From JAKVBH01 sp049800955 (GTDB taxonomy: Bacteria; Pseudomonadota; Alphaproteobacteria; Rhodobacterales; Rhodobacteraceae): a stretch of DNA of 64,000 nucleotides. The stretch lies in assembly GCF_049800955.1 (NCBI RefSeq), contig NZ_JBNAGA010000002.1, positions 558,001 through 622,000 of the forward strand, in the 5' to 3' direction. Made by a program: the position numbers and the translations under genes. Shown here piece after piece: positions 20,373 to 27,941 of the stretch (the stretch's first letter is position 1; the number at the start of each line of letters is the position of its first letter). The notes under the pieces are model-generated. The model was not told the DNA's origin and did not search any database. It saw only the letters and a program-made list of their open reading frames with translations.

Positions 20373-21368
20373 TTAACACGGGGGTAGCCCCAAGGCCGCG
20401 CGGATGCGCGCCATGCCAGCGGCATCGGGGGGCAGGCCCAGACGGATCCATGTTTCGGAATAGGGAAAGATGCGCGACCAGATCATGGCTTGCGCCAGCC
20501 TGTCCTGCGTGGCGGTGGCATCGGGTGTGGCATAGGTGCGAAAGAGCGGCGTGCCGCCAATGAGTGTCCAGCCGGCCTCCTGAGCAATCCCGTCCAGTGC
20601 GGCGCTGTCATGGGCCAGGCGGGCGCAGGTCCGGGCTTGCCACGGCGCGTCTTCCAGAGCCGCGCAGGCAATTTCGATGGCAGGTCCGGAAATCGGCCAG
20701 GGCCCGGCAAATTCGGCAAGCCGCGTCGCGCGCCGCCCTGTGGCCAGCGCAAAGCCCAGACGCAGCCCGGCCAGACCGAAGAACTTCCCGAAAGACCGCA
20801 GCACGATGATGCTCGGCGCATCGTGCAAACAGGGCGCGAGCGACAGGTCGGGATCGGGATCGGCGAAGCTTTCATCGACAATCAGCAGGCCCACATGGTC
20901 GGCCAGATCGCGCAGCTCTCCCGGATCATACCTGTTCCCATCAGGATTGTTGGGATTGACCAGAATGGCCAGATCGGCGCCTTGCAGTGCGCTCAGGCTA
21001 TCCACTTCCGCCACAGGCCAGCCCGCCATCCGCAAGGCGGCGGCATGTTCGTTGTAGGTGGGCGCCAGGACAGCGGCGCGGCCCGGATGCAGGATAAACG
21101 GGATGGACTGGATCGCCCCTTGCGCCCCGGCAAAGGGCACGACATCGGCCTGAGTGCCATAGGCACGGGCCGCGGCCTCGGCAAGGCGGGCCATATCGCT
21201 GCGCCGGGGCAGGGCGGTCCAGGCCTCCTGGGGCAGCGGGGGGACGGGATAGGAAACCGGATTGATGCCGGTTGAGAGATCAAGCCATTGCGCCGGGTCG
21301 CCGCCGTAATGGGCGATGGCAGCGTCGAGATTGCCGCCGTGATCTCTGGGCGTCGCGTGCATATTCAT
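20373..21368 (-). CDS. cobC: threonine-phosphate decarboxylase (CobC type)
   Basis: PLP enzyme that makes (R)-1-amino-2-propanol O-2-phosphate, the linker used by CobD to extend cobyric acid. About 331 residues from the ATG at 21368 (MNMHATPRDHGG); the ATG two codons later is an alternative. Fold type I aminotransferase features are visible: DLSTGINP near the N-terminus, NPNNPDGN in the middle, and SFGKFFGLAGLRLG containing the PLP lysine. The start lies 8 bases after the cobD stop codon, so it is coupled to cobD. No strong ribosome-binding site is seen, consistent with coupling. Confidence 0.93.
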   Translation of the reverse strand: MNMHATPRDHGGNLDAAIAHYGGDPAQWLDLSTGINPVSYPVPPLPQEAWTALPRRSDMARLAEAAARAYGTQADVVPFAGAQGAIQSIPFILHPGRAAVLAPTYNEHAAALRMAGWPVAEVDSLSALQGADLAILVNPNNPDGNRYDPGELRDLADHVGLLIVDESFADPDPDLSLAPCLHDAPSIIVLRSFGKFFGLAGLRLGFALATGRRATRLAEFAGPWPISGPAIEIACAALEDAPWQARTCARLAHDSAALDGIAQEAGWTLIGGTPLFRTYATPDATATQDRLAQAMIWSRIFPYSETWIRLGLPPDAAGMARIRAALGLPPC

Positions 21369-21376
21369 GATCAGAG

Positions 21377-22339
21377 TTAGAACAGGATCAGCAGGCCGAG
21401 CGCAAGAACGACCAAAGCCATAGCCCTGCGGTAGAGTGTCAAGGCTGCGGTCAGGGTCTGCGGGGTTGGGTCGGGGGCGTCGGCGTTCATCCACGGCTCC
21501 TCTGCGCGGCCCTCGGCGTAAAGGCGTGGGCCGGACAGGCGGATGCCCAGAGCGCCCGCCATGGCGCCTTCAGGCCAGCCCGCATTGGGGGAGCGATGCG
21601 CGCCAGCGTCCCGGCGCATGACGCGCCAGGCGCGCGGCAGATCTGAGCCGGAGGCCAGCGCAAACAGAGCCCCGGTCAGCCGGGCGGGGATCAGATTGAC
21701 CAGATCATCCAGCCGCGCGGCCACCTTGCCAAAGGCCTCAAAGCGCTCCGAGCGATGGCCGATCATGGAATCCATCGTGTTGATGGCCTTGTAGATCACA
21801 AGGCCGGGCAGCCCGGCCACGAGCCCCCAGAAGAGCGGCGCGATAATGCCGTCAGAGGTATTCTCGGCGAGGCTTTCCGTGGCGGCGCGAGCGACGCCAG
21901 CGGTATCAAGCTGCGCCGGGTCCCGCCCCACGATCATTGACACAGCGTGGCGCGCGGCGGGCAGATCGCCCGCATTGAGCGGTCCCGCGACGGCGGCCAC
22001 ATGGTCATACATGGAGCGCAGGGCGAGGAAGGGCCAGGCCAGCACGCCGCCCAGAATGATGCCCCAGGGGCCAGCGGGCAGCAGGAGCTGCGCGGCTGTG
22101 GCGAGCAGACCTGTGGTTGTGATGAGCACGAGGACCGTCAGCGCACCCTTGGTCAGGCGCGCGGCGCGCGGGCCTGTGTTGAGACGCGTGTCGAGCCATT
22201 TGATGAGCGCGCCCATCCATGTCACCGGGTGGCCCAGACGACGATAGAGCGCGTCCGGCCAGCCAATGGCCACGTCCAGCGCCAGCGCTACAAGCATCAT
22301 CGCCGCGACCATTCCTGCCCCCGCATTCACCCTTTTCAT
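21377..22339 (-). CDS. cobD: adenosylcobinamide-phosphate synthase (CbiB/CobD)
   Basis: Membrane enzyme that attaches aminopropanol phosphate to cobyric acid. The 320 residues show a hydrophobic N-terminus, the conserved GHPVTWMG near residue 36, the SLAENTSDGIIAPLFWG block near residue 153 and the AINTMDSMIGHR block near residue 186, all family hallmarks, with a final hydrophobic helix. The start codon is only 30 bases from the divergent cobU start, so promoter elements of each gene must extend into the other. It heads cobD-cobC-cobQ. Confidence 0.95.
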   Translation of the reverse strand: MKRVNAGAGMVAAMMLVALALDVAIGWPDALYRRLGHPVTWMGALIKWLDTRLNTGPRAARLTKGALTVLVLITTTGLLATAAQLLLPAGPWGIILGGVLAWPFLALRSMYDHVAAVAGPLNAGDLPAARHAVSMIVGRDPAQLDTAGVARAATESLAENTSDGIIAPLFWGLVAGLPGLVIYKAINTMDSMIGHRSERFEAFGKVAARLDDLVNLIPARLTGALFALASGSDLPRAWRVMRRDAGAHRSPNAGWPEGAMAGALGIRLSGPRLYAEGRAEEPWMNADAPDPTPQTLTAALTLYRRAMALVVLALGLLILF

Positions 22340-22369
22340 TCGCTCTCAAAGCTGCTTTTTCACGGGGCC

Positions 22370-22909
22370 ATGGAAAAGTCTACTCTCATCACCGGGGGCG
22401 CGCGCTCGGGCAAGTCGGCTCTGGCGGAGCGGTTGGCGCTCAGTGCCACAGGCCGGGCGATCTATATCGCAACGGCGGAGGCCTATGACCAGGAAATGGC
22501 GGATCGGATTGTTGCCCATCAGGCCCGGCGGGGCCCGGAATGGCAGACCTTCCACGCGCCGCGCAAATTGGTCGACGCGCTTCGCCAGAGCGACGGCGGC
22601 GCGCCGCGTCTGGTGGATTGCCTGACGTTATGGCTGAGCAATTGCATGTTGAGCGGAGGCGACTGGCGCTCGGAGGGCGGCTTGCTCGCCCATGAGATTG
22701 CGCAACAGGCCGCGCCGATTGTCTTTGTGACCAATGAGGTGGGTGCGGGGATTGTGCCTGAGAACAAGCTCGCGCGCGACTTTCGTGACGCGGCGGGATG
22801 GCTCAACCAGCAGATTGCGCAGGCCTCGGATCGGGTGATCCTGTGTGTCTCCGGCTATCCCGTCGTGGTCAAACCCGCGCCGGATGGGCTCGAGGGGATT
22901 TTGCCGTGA
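22370..22909 (+). CDS. cobU: adenosylcobinamide kinase / adenosylcobinamide-phosphate guanylyltransferase
   Basis: Bifunctional enzyme that activates the corrinoid to GDP-cobinamide for nucleotide-loop assembly (called cobP in Pseudomonas). The 179 residues begin at the ATG at 22370. The P-loop GGARSGKS is at 9-16, and the YIATAEAYDQEM and VDCLTLWLSN segments match the family. It is a single gene on the plus strand, divergent from cobD, with a bidirectional hairpin terminator just after the stop. cobS and cobV, which complete the pathway, are not in this window. Confidence 0.96.
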   Translation: MEKSTLITGGARSGKSALAERLALSATGRAIYIATAEAYDQEMADRIVAHQARRGPEWQTFHAPRKLVDALRQSDGGAPRLVDCLTLWLSNCMLSGGDWRSEGGLLAHEIAQQAAPIVFVTNEVGAGIVPENKLARDFRDAAGWLNQQIAQASDRVILCVSGYPVVVKPAPDGLEGILP

Positions 22910-22931
22910 TATCTCCGGTCAGGTGATATGC

Positions 22932-22970
22932 AAAAGCGCCCGCTACACCTCAGGGTGCAGCGGGGCTTTT
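22932..22970. terminator. bidirectional terminator between cobU and a VPLPA-CTERM gene
   Basis: AAAAGC-CCCGCT pairs with AGCGGG-GCTTTT (one bulged G), closed by CACC/GGGTG in the loop. It has A-run and T-run flanks, so it should serve both convergent genes. Confidence 0.8.
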
Positions 22971-22989
22971 CCGCCAATAACGAGGACGG

Positions 22990-23751
22990 TCAGCTTTTGC
23001 GACGTGCGGCCCATGCGAGGCCACCGAGCCCTGCGAGCAGGAAGGGCAAGGAGGCCGGGAGCGGCACGGGGGCCACGACATTGTCGAAGTTGGCCACGAT
23101 GGCGCGCTGGGCGTCGGACAGTTCCGTACCCTCGCCGGGATTGGCTGCGAGGCTTGCCGCAATGGCTTGCGCGGCGGCGACATCGCCGGAGCGGTCGCTG
23201 TTGTCCCGGATCAGCGTGGCAAAGTAGAGGATGCCGATGCTCTCGCCCGCGCCGAGGCTCAGGTTCATGGTCATGTCGAAACGGTTGTAGCCCACGTCGC
23301 CTGTGATGTTGGCGGCGGAGAAGGCGTTGTTGCCGTAGGTGAAGGAGATGACCGGGTCAAATTCGTTGACCGGGGAGCCGTCTGTGGGGTTGCGATCCTG
23401 AAAGGTGGTCGACCGATCGACGCCTTCTTCGACGACGTGCTCGGAGCCGTCGGAGCCGAGGTTCGTGTAGTTGCGCACAGACGCCGTGATGGTTGCGGCG
23501 GTGGTGTTGGTGAAGACGTCCAGAACGCGGTAGGTGTATGTGTCCTCCAGCGTCGCGATATCGCGCTGCACGGACAATCCACCCGTATCCAGAAGGCGGA
23601 AAGCGCCGTCGAAGGCATCATAGAGACCGTCGCTCACAAGCGAGCCTGTTGATGTTGTGGTCGTGTCTCGTATCTCGTTCAGGGCAATGGGCGCTGCTTG
23701 GGACATCGCGGGAATCGCGAGTATCGCAGCGGATAACAGTAAGTGTTTCAT
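22990..23751 (-). CDS. VPLPA-CTERM sorting-domain secreted protein
   Basis: A 253-residue exported protein with a signal peptide over residues 1-19 (ending SQAA) and a C-terminal signal of VPLPA near 229, hydrophobic FLLAGLGGLAW and RRKS. The mature region is Thr/Ser/Asn rich with alternating beta-type sequence (TTTTSTGSLV and TATITASVRNYTNLG). No enzymatic motif or cysteine pair is recognised. It shares the sorting signal but not the body with the proteins encoded at 18172 and 57803. Probably a substrate of the VPLPA-specific exosortase, anchored in the envelope or released with exopolysaccharide. It is monocistronic, with a 285-base gap upstream. Confidence 0.82.
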   Translation of the reverse strand: MKHLLLSAAILAIPAMSQAAPIALNEIRDTTTTSTGSLVSDGLYDAFDGAFRLLDTGGLSVQRDIATLEDTYTYRVLDVFTNTTAATITASVRNYTNLGSDGSEHVVEEGVDRSTTFQDRNPTDGSPVNEFDPVISFTYGNNAFSAANITGDVGYNRFDMTMNLSLGAGESIGILYFATLIRDNSDRSGDVAAAQAIAASLAANPGEGTELSDAQRAIVANFDNVVAPVPLPASLPFLLAGLGGLAWAARRKS

Positions 23752-24036
23752 GGTTCTCTCGATTTTTGGCAGCAGAAATTACTCCCGGTATCTTTGACTA
23801 AAATTGTCTTGGGAAAAATGGCCTATGGCGCAACATATTGTTGCCTGTCAGTGTGTTAGCGGCAAGATTTAGGCAGGATTGGTGCCGGATTGTGGCGCAA
23901 GCATGGCGCTTTGCCACATGCGGGCCACACAAAGACCCCGCCTGTGCCGCGGTTGGGGCTGTTGTCCACATATTTCCGACCAATTCGGCATCTATCCAGT
24001 GATTAAAGCCATTTTGATGACAATCGGAGGCAGCTG

Positions 24037-24939
24037 ATGCCGACGACGTATACAGACCAGTTTTTTGTCATGGATCCCGCGAATCCCCCCGCTGTCGGAT
24101 CCACGCTGACCCCTGTCACGGGGACCTATGTCGACAATGACGACAACGGGTTTATCCGTCCCGGCGAGGGCGACACGTTTAATGGAGGCGTTGTGACCTC
24201 TGTCTGGGAGAATGACACGATCACAGTGATCATGAACGGCAGTACCGTGACGATCACGGGTGTGACCTTCTACGTGGCCGGGCAACCGGCTGTTTTCACA
24301 CCCACCGACGGGACTGTCCTGAGCAATGCGCAATTTGTCAGCTCCACCTTTGTCACGACAAGCACCGAGGTCGATGTTGATGACTTTGGCCCCGTCTGCT
24401 TCACGCCGGGCACCTTGATCGACACGCCCCATGGGCGTCGGCCGATCGACGTGTTGCGCACAGGCGATCTCGTTCTGACGCGAGACAATGGCGCGCAACC
24501 GGTGCGTTGGATCTCCAGACAAACGACGCGGGCTGCAGGCGTTTTTGCACCGGTGGAGTTTGATATCGGAAGCCTTGGCAATTCGGAGGTGCTGCGCGTC
24601 TCGCAACAACATCGCATGCTCTTGTCCGGCTGGCGGGCGGAGCTCTACTTTGGCCTTTCGGAGACGCTGGTCGCGGCGAAGCATCTGGTCAACGGGCAGA
24701 ATGTGCATCTGCGGCCCGGCGGATTGGTGACCTATATCCACTTGCTGTTTGAGGATCACGAGATCATTACAGGCGGCGGGATTGCCTCGGAGAGTTATTT
24801 CCCGGCCCATGCCGCAGAGCGCGAGCCTGCATCGATGGAAATCCGGGCGCTGTTTCCCGACTTTCCGCGCCGCGCCCCTCTGCGGCCCGTCGCGCGTCCG
24901 GTGTTGCGTCGCTTCGAGGCGCGTCTGTGGGCTGCGTAA
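24037..24939 (+). CDS. Hint-domain protein (Hint_2 type)
   Basis: A 300-residue protein. Residues 1-115 are a Thr/Asp/Val-rich beta-type region (YVDNDDNGFIRPGEGD, then WENDTITVIMNGSTVTITG). From Cys121 (CFTPGTLIDTPHGRRPI) there is a Hint domain with the typical LRTGDLVLTRDNG and a later SQQHRMLLSG block. Hint domains perform self-cleavage in inteins and hedgehog proteins; the Rhodobacterales Hint_2 proteins are largely uncharacterised and may autoprocess. There is no signal peptide, but the Asp/Gly-rich N-terminus resembles type I-secreted proteins. Start ATG has CGGAGG upstream. The gene stands alone. Confidence 0.85.
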   Translation: MPTTYTDQFFVMDPANPPAVGSTLTPVTGTYVDNDDNGFIRPGEGDTFNGGVVTSVWENDTITVIMNGSTVTITGVTFYVAGQPAVFTPTDGTVLSNAQFVSSTFVTTSTEVDVDDFGPVCFTPGTLIDTPHGRRPIDVLRTGDLVLTRDNGAQPVRWISRQTTRAAGVFAPVEFDIGSLGNSEVLRVSQQHRMLLSGWRAELYFGLSETLVAAKHLVNGQNVHLRPGGLVTYIHLLFEDHEIITGGGIASESYFPAHAAEREPASMEIRALFPDFPRRAPLRPVARPVLRRFEARLWAA

Positions 24940-25105
24940 ACCCAGGAGCGCTGCGAACTACAGCACTTCGACGGACATCGGATACATCGCGCATCACGAA
25001 AATCACGGGAAAGCAGGTGCTTGGCGGTGTTTTCGGGATCCAGGCTTTTCGCGAAGTGCTATAAGGATTCACGTTCCCACAGAAAAACGGTAGCTTGCGC
25101 ACACC

Positions 25106-25909
25106 ATGGCACGCAGATCCAAATCCACGACAAAACGCGGGGCGACATCCAAGGCAAAGCCGAAGGCCGCGTCAAAAGCGAAGGCCAAGCCTGCAACTCC
25201 GTTGCAGGTCCTGCGGCCCCGTGCCCGGCCCAGACCGCTCCGCTGGTTGTTGAAATGGATCTGGCGGCTGTCGCTCGCGGCGGTGGTCTTTGGCGCCTTG
25301 GCGCTTCTGGCCTTTCGGTTCCTCAACCCGCCCACGACGCCCTATATGCTGTCGGAGCGCGCGCGGCTGGGGGAGATTGATCAGGTCTGGGTGCCCATGG
25401 AGCGGATTGCTCCTGTCATGGCGCGGTCGGCTGTTGCGGCGGAGGATGCGAATTTCTGCCTGCATTGGGGGATCGATGTCGATGCCGTACGCGCAGCACT
25501 GGAAGACGGCGGCGCGCGCGGCGGCTCCACGATCAGCCAGCAGGTCGTCAAGAATGTCTATCTCTGGCACGGGCGCAGCTACTGGCGCAAAGGGCTGGAG
25601 GCGCTGATCACGCCTGCGATGGAGGCGGTCTGGACCAAGCGGCGCATCCTTGAGGTGTATCTCAATGTCGCTGAATTCAGCGAGGGTGTCTTTGGCATCG
25701 AAGCTGCGGCCCAGCATTACTTTGGCGTGGCGCCGGCTGATCTGACTGCGACGCAGGCCGCACGGCTGGCGGCGATCCTGCCTGCGCCGAAGTCGCGCTC
25801 TGCCTCGAACCCGTCGAGCTTCGTGCGCAATCGCGCGCGCGCCATCCGGGCGGGCGCGGCCACCATTCAGGCCGATGGGCGCGCGGCCTGTTTCGAGACG
25901 GCGTCCTAG
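25106..25909 (+). CDS. mtgA: monofunctional biosynthetic peptidoglycan transglycosylase
   Basis: Polymerises lipid II glycan strands at the inner membrane (GT51 family, without a transpeptidase domain). The 267 residues begin with a Lys/Ala-rich cytoplasmic tail (about 1-45), then one membrane anchor (about 47-71). In the catalytic domain the key glutamate is Glu113 in AAEDANFCLHWGID, and the second motif is RGGSTISQQVVKN, followed by KRRILEVYLNVAEF. The Lys-rich tail is longer than in most MtgA proteins. It stands alone on the plus strand. The upstream region holds a separated 9-base inverted repeat (AGCACTTCG at 24962 and CGAAGTGCT at 25052). Confidence 0.95.
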   Translation: MARRSKSTTKRGATSKAKPKAASKAKAKPATPLQVLRPRARPRPLRWLLKWIWRLSLAAVVFGALALLAFRFLNPPTTPYMLSERARLGEIDQVWVPMERIAPVMARSAVAAEDANFCLHWGIDVDAVRAALEDGGARGGSTISQQVVKNVYLWHGRSYWRKGLEALITPAMEAVWTKRRILEVYLNVAEFSEGVFGIEAAAQHYFGVAPADLTATQAARLAAILPAPKSRSASNPSSFVRNRARAIRAGAATIQADGRAACFETAS

Positions 25910-26016
25910 GCAAGGCTCTGCCGCATCCGGCGCGGAATTGCAGATCACGACCGGTTGGGCGATTGAACTTTGAGCCTTGCGATGCGATTGAAGGGTGTAT
26001 CTCACGAGGAACCCCG

Positions 26017-26682
26017 ATGGCCCGTCTCTACCACGTCCCGCTTTCTCCGTTTTGTCGCAAGGTGCGGCTTGTTCTGGCGGAGAAGAAGATCGAGGTGGAG
26101 CTTGTCGAGGAACGCTATTGGGAACAGGACCCCGATTTCCTGCGGCGCAACCCGGCAGCGAAGGTGCCGGTGCTGAAGATCGACGGCAAGACCATGGCCG
26201 AGAGTAGCGCCATTCTCGAATGGCTTGAAGAGAAATATCCCGAACCCGCGCTCATGCCCAAGGGCGCCGATGCGCGCTATGAAGTGCGCCGTTTGATGGG
26301 CTGGTTCGATGACAAGTTTCACACCGAGGTGACGTCAAAGCTGCTGTATGAACGGGTCAACAAGAAAATCACGGGTGAGGGCTTTCCTGACAGCAAGAAT
26401 GTCAAAGCCGGGGCAAAGGCGATCAAGTATCATCTCGATTACATGGCCTGGCTTCTGGATCATCGTCGCTGGCTTGCGGGCGATGTCATGACGGTGGCGG
26501 ATTTCACAGCGGCGGCGCATCTGTCGGCGCTGGATTATATCTCGGACGTGGATTGGAACCGCTCCGAGGTGGTCAAGGATTGGTATGCCAAGATCAAGTC
26601 GCGCCCGGCGTTCCGCTCGATCCTCGCCGATCAGGTGCCCGGTTTCCCACCGCCGCGCCACTACAACGATCTGGATTTTTAG
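26017..26682 (+). CDS. glutathione S-transferase family protein
   Basis: A 221-residue cytoplasmic GST. The thioredoxin-like N-terminal domain has the active-site-type SPFCRKVRLVL (Cys13) and the glutathione-binding KVPVLKIDG and ESSAILEWLEEKYP. The all-helical C-terminal domain includes MTVADFTAAAHLSALDYI. Start at the ATG at 26017 with GAGGAA upstream; an earlier ATG at 25963 has no such site. The N-terminal Ser/Cys suggests a class with reductase or isomerase activity rather than detoxification of a known compound. The stop codon abuts copy B of the dispersed repeat. Confidence 0.9.
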   Translation: MARLYHVPLSPFCRKVRLVLAEKKIEVELVEERYWEQDPDFLRRNPAAKVPVLKIDGKTMAESSAILEWLEEKYPEPALMPKGADARYEVRRLMGWFDDKFHTEVTSKLLYERVNKKITGEGFPDSKNVKAGAKAIKYHLDYMAWLLDHRRWLAGDVMTVADFTAAAHLSALDYISDVDWNRSEVVKDWYAKIKSRPAFRSILADQVPGFPPPRHYNDLDF

Positions 26683-26740
26683 GGGCTCTGCCCCCGGCCC
26701 GTTGGGCCTCCCCCGGAGTTTTTCTGGCAAGATGAAGGGC
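26682..26740. repeat. dispersed intergenic repeat, copy B
   Basis: GGGGCTCTGCCCC hairpin, then GGCCCGTTGGGCC hairpin, then CTCCCCCGGAGTTTTT and GGCAAGATGAAGGG. It begins at the last base of the GST stop codon and lies upstream of queG. Confidence 0.75.
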
Positions 26741-26803
26741 ACATGCGGGCTTTGATGCCTGCGGGTGATTTCCTGTTTTGGGCTTTGCTGGTAAGGGAGG
26801 CGC

Positions 26804-27892
26804 ATGGCGGAGCGGCGTGATCATGGAGCAGGGACGGGCGCGGATGTTGCAGCCCATTGGAGCGCGCAGCTGAAGGCGCGGGCGCGTACGGAGGGGTTTT
26901 CCGCCGTGCGGATCACGCGGCCCGATGCTGTGCCGGAGGTGATGGGGCGGCTGCAGGCGTTTTTGGACAAGGGGTATCACGGCCAGATGGGGTGGCTTGC
27001 CGAGCGCGTCGCGTGGCGCGGCGACCCAGCGGCGCTCTGGCCCGAGGCGCGCTCTGTTGTCATGCTGGCGGAGAATTATGGTCCGGACTTTGATCCGCTC
27101 ACGCGTTTGGACTGGCGCGAGGACGGGGTCATCTCTGTTTATGCGCAAAACCGCGATTATCATGATGTGGCCAAGAAGCGGCTGAAGCGGTTGGGGCGGT
27201 GGCTGGTTGCGGAGGCTGAGTGCGAGATTAAGGTGTTTGTCGATACGGCGCCTGTACCGGAGAAGGCGCTTGCGCAGGCTGCGGGCCTTGGATGGCAGGG
27301 CAAGCATACCAATCTTGTAAGCCGGGAGTTGGGCGCGTGGTTTTTTCTGGGCGCGCTTTTCACGACGCTGGAGTTGGAGACGGATGCGCCGGAGCCGGAT
27401 CATTGCGGCTCGTGCCGAGCCTGTTTGGAGATTTGCCCGACGGATGCCTTTCCCGCGCCCTATCAGCTCGATGCGCGGCGTTGCATTTCCTATCTCACGA
27501 TTGAGCACAAAGGGCCGGTTGATGAGGCTTTGCGCCCGGCGCTGGGCAACCGGATCTACGGCTGTGACGATTGTCTGGCGGTATGCCCGTGGAACAAGTT
27601 TGCGGAGCGTTCGGCGGAGGTGAAATATCACGCGCGTGCCGATTTGCATGCGCCCGATCTCGGGGCTTTGGCGACGCTGGATGATGTGGCGTTCCGCGCT
27701 TTCTTTTCCGGCTCGCCCATCAAGCGGATCGGGCGCGACCGGTTTGTGCGCAACGTGCTTTACGCCATAGGCAATTCCGGGGCAGTGCGGTTTATTCCTG
27801 TAGCGTCAGGGCTCTGCGAGGATCCTGATCCGGCGGTTGCGGATGCCGCGCGCTGGGCGGTTTTGCAGCTTTCACGTCGCGATCAGGCGTAG
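26804..27892 (+). CDS. queG: epoxyqueuosine reductase
   Basis: Cobalamin-dependent iron-sulfur enzyme that performs the last step of queuosine synthesis, reducing epoxyqueuosine in tRNA. The 362 residues contain the substrate-pocket segment VDTAPVPEKALAQAAGLGWQGKH and two 4Fe-4S cysteine sets: CGSCRACLEICP near residue 200 and CDDCLAVCPWNKF near 253. The C-terminal region has a HEAT-like end. Start is the ATG at 26804, preceded by GGGAGG. It is of note beside the cobalamin genes because QueG needs B12. Other queuosine genes are not in this window. Confidence 0.96.
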   Translation: MAERRDHGAGTGADVAAHWSAQLKARARTEGFSAVRITRPDAVPEVMGRLQAFLDKGYHGQMGWLAERVAWRGDPAALWPEARSVVMLAENYGPDFDPLTRLDWREDGVISVYAQNRDYHDVAKKRLKRLGRWLVAEAECEIKVFVDTAPVPEKALAQAAGLGWQGKHTNLVSRELGAWFFLGALFTTLELETDAPEPDHCGSCRACLEICPTDAFPAPYQLDARRCISYLTIEHKGPVDEALRPALGNRIYGCDDCLAVCPWNKFAERSAEVKYHARADLHAPDLGALATLDDVAFRAFFSGSPIKRIGRDRFVRNVLYAIGNSGAVRFIPVASGLCEDPDPAVADAARWAVLQLSRRDQA

Positions 27893-27941
27893 ACGCTTTT
27901 GCCGGACCTGCTAGATCGGCCCTCAGACAAGGGAGTTTGCC

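Noticed and set aside
24962..25060. AGCACTTCG/CGAAGTGCT inverted repeat, considered as ends of a small mobile element before mtgA
   Set aside because: The arms are only 9 bases, there are no flanking target duplications, and the 81 bases between encode nothing; it is listed only as a curiosity in the mtgA entry.
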